A stretch of DNA of 64,000 bases from contig JAMLIT010000019.1 in the NCBI GenBank assembly GCA_023954035.1, positions 1-64,000 of the forward strand, in the 5' to 3' direction. Numbering within the stretch: the stretch's first letter is position 1; each line of letters begins with the position of its first letter. This document shows positions 60,830 to 64,000 of the stretch, piece after piece. Source of the stretch: Burkholderiaceae bacterium. Lineage in GTDB: Bacteria; Pseudomonadota; Gammaproteobacteria; Burkholderiales; Burkholderiaceae_C. The notes beneath the pieces were generated by a model. That model was not told where the DNA came from. It searched no databases and saw only the letters and a list, made by a program, of their open reading frames with translations. Both the position numbers and the translations under genes were made by a program.

Positions 60830-62254
60830 CTACGCCGAAAAAATCTTGCCCGGATTGAGGATGTTCTTCGGGTCCAGCGCCTGCTTGATGGCGCGCATGG
60901 CGGCGACTGCGCCGGTGCCGGCTTCGTCGAGCAAGAAGCCCATTTTGTGAACGCCCACGCCGTGCTCGCCGGTGCAGGTGCCGCCCAGCCGCAGGGCGCG
61001 CGCCACGAGCTGGTGGTTCAGTTGCTCGGCCCGGGCGCGCTCCGCGCTGCTTGCAGGATCGATCAGGTAGCCCATGTGGAAATTGCCGTCGCCCACGTGC
61101 CCGACCATGAAATAGGGGATGCCGCTGGCTTCGGCCTCGTGCACGCTCTCGAGCACGGCCGTGGCGAGCTGCGAAATCGGTACGCAGGCGTCGGTGGTGA
61201 TGGCGGTGCAGCCCGGGCGGGTCTGCAGGCCCGCGAAGTAGGCCATGTGGCGTGCGCTCCACAGGCGGGTGCGTTCCTCTGGCGTGCTCGCCCATTCGAA
61301 GGCCTTGCCGCCATGCTCGGACGCAAGTTCCTGCACCGTCTCGGCCTGCTCCTTCACGCTGGCGGGCGAGCCGTGGAATTCCATCAGCAGCATGGGCTCC
61401 TCGCGCAGGCCGAGCCTGGAATGCGCGTTCACGGCGCGCACGGTGTTGGCATCGATCAACTCGCAGCGCGCGATCGGCACGCCAAGCTGGATGATCTCGA
61501 TGGTGCAGCGCACTGCGTCGCCCACCGAAGGGAAGGAGCACACGGCCGCCGAGAGGGCTTCGGGCAGTGGGTAGAGGCGGATGGTCAGCTCGGTGATGAC
61601 ACCCAGCGTTCCCTCGCTACCCACCATCATGCGGGTAAGGTCGTAGCCGGCGCTGCTCTTCTTGGCGCGCGTGCCGGTGCGGATGGCTTCGCCACTGGCC
61701 AGCACCACTTCGAGCGCCAGCACGTTCTCACGCATGGTGCCGTAGCGCACGGCGTTGGTGCCGCTCGCGCGGGTGGCAGCCATGCCGCCGATGCTGGCGT
61801 CGGCGCCGGGGTCGATGGGGAAAAACAGGCCCGTGTCCTTGATCGCGTCGTTGAGCTGCTTGCGCGTGATGCCGGGCTGCACGGTGACGGTGAGGTCTTC
61901 GGCGTTGACCGAGAGCACTGCGTTCATCCGGTTCACGTCCAGGCTGATGCCGCCCTGCACGGCCAGCAAATGGCCTTCCAGCGACGAGCCTGCGGCGAAG
62001 GGGATGACGGGCACGGCGCAGTCGTTGGCCAGGCGCACGGCGTCTTGCACATCGCGCGTGTTTTCGGCAAACACCACGGCCGCCGGCGGCGGCGCCTGCA
62101 GCGAGCCTTCGTCCCGGCCGTGCTGCTCGCGCACCGCCTGGGCCGTGCTGCATTGCGCGCCAAAGCGCGCGGCCAGCGCGTCCAGCAGCGCCTGCGGCAC
62201 GGGGCGCAAGGTGATTTCAGGCAGCAGGTGGGCGGTGGCGGTGGGTGCGTTCAT
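60830..62254 (-). CDS. FAD-binding oxidoreductase, D-lactate dehydrogenase/glycolate oxidase GlcD type
   Basis: A 474-residue flavoprotein of the vanillyl-alcohol-oxidase fold. The FAD-binding domain has VIPFAAGSSLEGH, DLTVTVQPGITRKQLN, IDPGADASIGGMAATRASG and MVGSEGTLGVIT. The C-terminal substrate domain has HVGDGNFHMGYL and GTCTGEHGVGVHKMGFL with the metal/substrate His residues. It probably oxidises D-lactate or a related 2-hydroxy acid to the keto acid and feeds electrons to quinone or cytochrome c. It stands alone. Confidence 0.9.
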   Translation of the reverse strand: MNAPTATAHLLPEITLRPVPQALLDALAARFGAQCSTAQAVREQHGRDEGSLQAPPPAAVVFAENTRDVQDAVRLANDCAVPVIPFAAGSSLEGHLLAVQGGISLDVNRMNAVLSVNAEDLTVTVQPGITRKQLNDAIKDTGLFFPIDPGADASIGGMAATRASGTNAVRYGTMRENVLALEVVLASGEAIRTGTRAKKSSAGYDLTRMMVGSEGTLGVITELTIRLYPLPEALSAAVCSFPSVGDAVRCTIEIIQLGVPIARCELIDANTVRAVNAHSRLGLREEPMLLMEFHGSPASVKEQAETVQELASEHGGKAFEWASTPEERTRLWSARHMAYFAGLQTRPGCTAITTDACVPISQLATAVLESVHEAEASGIPYFMVGHVGDGNFHMGYLIDPASSAERARAEQLNHQLVARALRLGGTCTGEHGVGVHKMGFLLDEAGTGAVAAMRAIKQALDPKNILNPGKIFSA

Positions 62255-62305
62255 GCGGGACTCCCGGGATCAGGAGCGCATCGTAGCGCGCCCCGCCGGG
62301 CCGCG

Positions 62306-62776
62306 TCAGGGTTTCGCGCCGGCAGAAAACTCCTCGCGCGAGAGCATGCCGTCGTGGTTCGTGTCGAGCTTCTGAAAGCGCGCGCCGATGGCGGGCAGCT
62401 TCTGGGCTTCCTTGGCGCTGAGCTGGCCGTCCTTGTTCTTGTCGGCGCCATCGAACGCGGAGCGCGCGGACGCAGGCATGCTGGCTTCAATCTCGGGCCG
62501 CGCGTTGGGATCGTTGGCCGCGCCGGTCGCGCCGGCCGCACCCGCCGCGCCGGGTTGGGCGGTGGGGCCAAACGCGGGCGAGGTCGTCATGGGCGGCGGC
62601 GTGTTCTTGTTGGCCATGGCCGGCGCCTTGTTCGCCGGGTTGGCGGCGGCCGGTGGGCTGGGGTTGGCCTGCGCGGCGCGCGCGCTCAGCACGGCGCTGC
62701 CGCCCAGGGTCAGCGCAGCGAAGAGCAGCACGCTGCGGGTATCGAAATAGTTGTGGGAGCGGGAACGGGTACGCAT
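62306..62776 (-). CDS. EF-hand domain exported protein
   Basis: A 156-residue protein. A signal or anchor segment (SVLLFAALTLGGSAVLSARAAQA) is followed by about 60 residues of Ala/Pro/Gly-rich linker and two EF-hand loops, DKNKDGQLSAKE and DTNHDGMLSREE, both with complete calcium-coordinating positions. The start MRTRSRSHNYFD has AAGG upstream. Function unknown; calcium binding in the periplasm is likely. It is divergent from the adenosyltransferase gene. Confidence 0.8.
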   Translation of the reverse strand: MRTRSRSHNYFDTRSVLLFAALTLGGSAVLSARAAQANPSPPAAANPANKAPAMANKNTPPPMTTSPAFGPTAQPGAAGAAGATGAANDPNARPEIEASMPASARSAFDGADKNKDGQLSAKEAQKLPAIGARFQKLDTNHDGMLSREEFSAGAKP

Positions 62777-62951
62777 GGGCTTGCCTTTGCACGAATGGAA
62801 CAGGAGGGCATTGCAGCAGCTCGCACCGCCAAGGGCCAGCATTTTTGCCTTCGGTTGCCCCAGCACACGTGATGTAACCTTGTCGCAGACGTGCTGCCCG
62901 TTCAACGCAAGGTGTTTGCGAAACGGCCCACCCAATTACGGAGAACCCCCC

Positions 62952-63524
62952 ATGGGAAAGCGACTGACCCAAATTGCCACGCGCACCGGCGACGACGGCA
63001 CCACCGGCCTGGGCGACAACACGCGCGTGCCCAAACACCACCTGCGCGTGCAGGCCATGGGCGACGTGGACGAACTCAACTCGCACATCGGCCTGCTGCT
63101 GTGCGAGCCGGTGCCGACCGAGGTGCGCGAACTGCTGATCGACGTGCAGCACCAGCTCTTCAACCTGGGCGGCGAGCTGTCGATCCCCGGCTTTGAACTG
63201 CTGAAAGAAGCCGCCGTGCTGCAACTCGACCAGGCGCTGGCCACCCACAACAGCACGCTGCCGCGCCTGCAGGAATTCATCCTCCCCGCTGGCAACCGCG
63301 CTGCCGCGCAGGCCCACATCTGCCGCACCGTGGCGCGCCGCGCCGAGCGCGCCGTGGTGGCGCTGGGCGCCCAGGAAGCGGTGCGCGAGGCGCCGCGCCA
63401 CTACCTGAACCGGCTGTCGGATTTGATGTTCGTGCTCTCGCGGGTTCTCAACCGCATGGACGGTGGGGACGACGTGTACTGGAAGAGCGAGCGGCTGGCA
63501 CGCAGCGAGGCAGAAAACGCGTGA
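62952..63524 (+). CDS. PduO-type ATP:cob(I)alamin adenosyltransferase
   Basis: A 190-residue enzyme making adenosylcobalamin. The ATP-binding N-terminus TRTGDDGTTGLGDNTRVPK (residues 10-28), DELNSHIGLL, the LPAGNRAAAQAHICRTVARRAER motif and NRLSDLMFVLSR are the PduO signatures. No cobalamin biosynthesis or B12-dependent enzyme genes are nearby, so it probably serves imported cobalamin. Its last codons and stop lie in a 10-base tandem repeat. Confidence 0.94.
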   Translation: MGKRLTQIATRTGDDGTTGLGDNTRVPKHHLRVQAMGDVDELNSHIGLLLCEPVPTEVRELLIDVQHQLFNLGGELSIPGFELLKEAAVLQLDQALATHNSTLPRLQEFILPAGNRAAAQAHICRTVARRAERAVVALGAQEAVREAPRHYLNRLSDLMFVLSRVLNRMDGGDDVYWKSERLARSEAENA

Positions 63525-63540
63525 AAACGCGTGAAAACGC
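63513..63540. repeat. 10-base tandem repeat at the adenosyltransferase 3' end
   Basis: GTGAAAACGC occurs twice in a row (63521-63540) after a partial unit GAAAACGC. The TGA stop is inside the first full unit, so slippage could change the C-terminus. It abuts repeat copy I. Confidence 0.8.
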
Positions 63541-63597
63541 TATACAAAATATAGCTTTAAGCGCTTATTTATAGGGCGCGAGGGCCGTATTTTTACC
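63541..63597. repeat. Dispersed TAGCT/GCGCTTAT repeat, copy I
   Basis: Reads TATACAAAATATAGCTTTAA, GCGCTTATTTATAGGGCGCG, then AGGGCCGTATTTTTACC. It separates the convergent adenosyltransferase and lipoprotein genes and could act as a transcript end for either. Confidence 0.8.
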
Positions 63598-63620
63598 GAA
63601 TTTCAGGACAGAAATCCTAT

Positions 63621-64000
63621 TCAGCACCGATTTGCCGCCCTATGCAGCGCGTTGCATGCCTTGCCGGCGTTCCGGCTGGGCTGGTCTGCGGTGGCGGCTG
63701 AGGGTTTTCCGGCGCGGCCCTGACCGTCGACCATCACGGTGCAGATGGCGTCGGAATGCGGTGTCTGCCCAAAGCTCATGGCTTTTTGCAACCCAGTGGC
63801 GCCATACAGGTAGCAGCTATAGGTCGCCCCGTCGCGGGTGCGGGCGGTGTAGTTGACGCGGCCTCCGGTGTCTTCCGTCCGGTCGGTGATGGTGAACTGC
63901 CCTACCGAGCGCCCGATGGCTTGCGAGGTGCGCTGCTCAAGTCCGTTCTGGTCGATGGTGGCGGCGCAGCCAGTCACAAAGACCGAGGCAGTAAGGACGA
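63621..64000 (-). CDS. Small lipoprotein, 5' end outside the window
   Basis: The frame runs in from the right edge and reads VLTASVFVTGCAATIDQ, the end of a lipoprotein signal with lipobox VTGC. The mature part of about 116 residues contains an RVNYTARTRDGATYSCYLYG strand pair and several Cys. A GTG in the lipobox region is not the start. No family recognised; an outer membrane or periplasmic lipoprotein is likely. Confidence 0.65.
   Translation of the reverse strand, partial: VLTASVFVTGCAATIDQNGLEQRTSQAIGRSVGQFTITDRTEDTGGRVNYTARTRDGATYSCYLYGATGLQKAMSFGQTPHSDAICTVMVDGQGRAGKPSAATADQPSRNAGKACNALHRAANRC

Noticed and set aside
62860..62880. CACGTG near 62867 as a parS site
   Set aside because: The flanks do not match either arm of the consensus.
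1..64000. CRISPR array, tRNA, rRNA, prophage or plasmid origin
   Set aside because: I found no regularly spaced repeats with unique spacers, no tRNA or rRNA sequence and no phage or replication genes; the parABS locus is of chromosomal type beside mnmG-rsmG.

Overview
The window is a stretch of GC-rich bacterial chromosome. The gene families, the parABS locus beside mnmG-rsmG, the LptD-SurA-RsmA order and several dispersed repeat types point to a betaproteobacterium of the Burkholderiales, most likely Comamonadaceae (Acidovorax-like). That placement is inference from gene content; there is no rRNA gene here. No prophage, CRISPR array, tRNA or complete insertion sequence was seen.

Layout. 1-2.8 kb: a branched-chain amino acid type ABC importer (livG-livH-livM) divergent from a TetR regulator. 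3.6-7.0 kb: a copper module (cueR, copZ, copA) with two matching CueR-type promoters. 7.1-13 kb: a chemoreceptor, a hemerythrin-like protein, an Old Yellow Enzyme, an MFS transporter, a DUF1330 protein and a glutathione transferase. 13-18.3 kb: a LysR regulator divergent from dabB-dabA, a proton-coupled inorganic carbon uptake system. 18.2-22.9 kb: a LysR regulator with a YeiH-type transporter, a small MITE-like element, a cysteine-cluster protein, an FMN reductase and an SGNH hydrolase. 22.9-28.3 kb: mnmG-rsmG-parA-hydrolase-parB with three parS-like sites, so this lies close to the replication origin. 28.3-33 kb: a methyltransferase, then an envelope cluster (TPR-type lipoprotein, YcfL, LpoB, CsgG-like). 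33-39 kb: a hydrolase, a Ca2+/Na+ antiporter, a flavin reductase pseudogene, a second chemoreceptor, a tiny membrane protein and an MFS transporter. 39-45.3 kb: the ligase-associated DNA repair operon (exonuclease, LigB, Lhr-Core, phosphoesterase). 45.7-48.9 kb: a four-gene operon of GT2 glycosyltransferase, acyl-CoA dehydrogenase-like protein, PIG-L deacetylase and NodS-like methyltransferase, probably an undescribed modification pathway. 49-53.8 kb: a GGDEF-EAL protein, a dienelactone hydrolase, a frameshifted amidohydrolase and MarC. 53.8-60.5 kb: rsmA-surA-lptD divergent from an AmgK-type sugar kinase and rsmE. 60.5-64 kb: an unassigned stretch, a D-lactate dehydrogenase-like flavoprotein, an EF-hand protein, a cobalamin adenosyltransferase and the end of a lipoprotein gene.

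The most unusual theme is repeat DNA shaping proteins. An 84-bp GC-rich palindromic element sits in frame, twice in tandem, inside the ATP-binding/phosphorylation domain of CopA, and once inside the catalytic loop of the AmgK-like kinase, where it is bounded by direct repeats exactly 84 bp apart. A separate dispersed repeat (nine copies here, core GCGCTTAT/ATAAGCGC next to TAGCT) encodes the ParA C-terminal tail and stop and most of the signal peptide of the amidohydrolase. A 167-bp element with 15-bp terminal inverted repeats supplies the TAG stop codons of both convergent genes around it. Many operon junctions use 4-base ATGA or GTGA overlaps.
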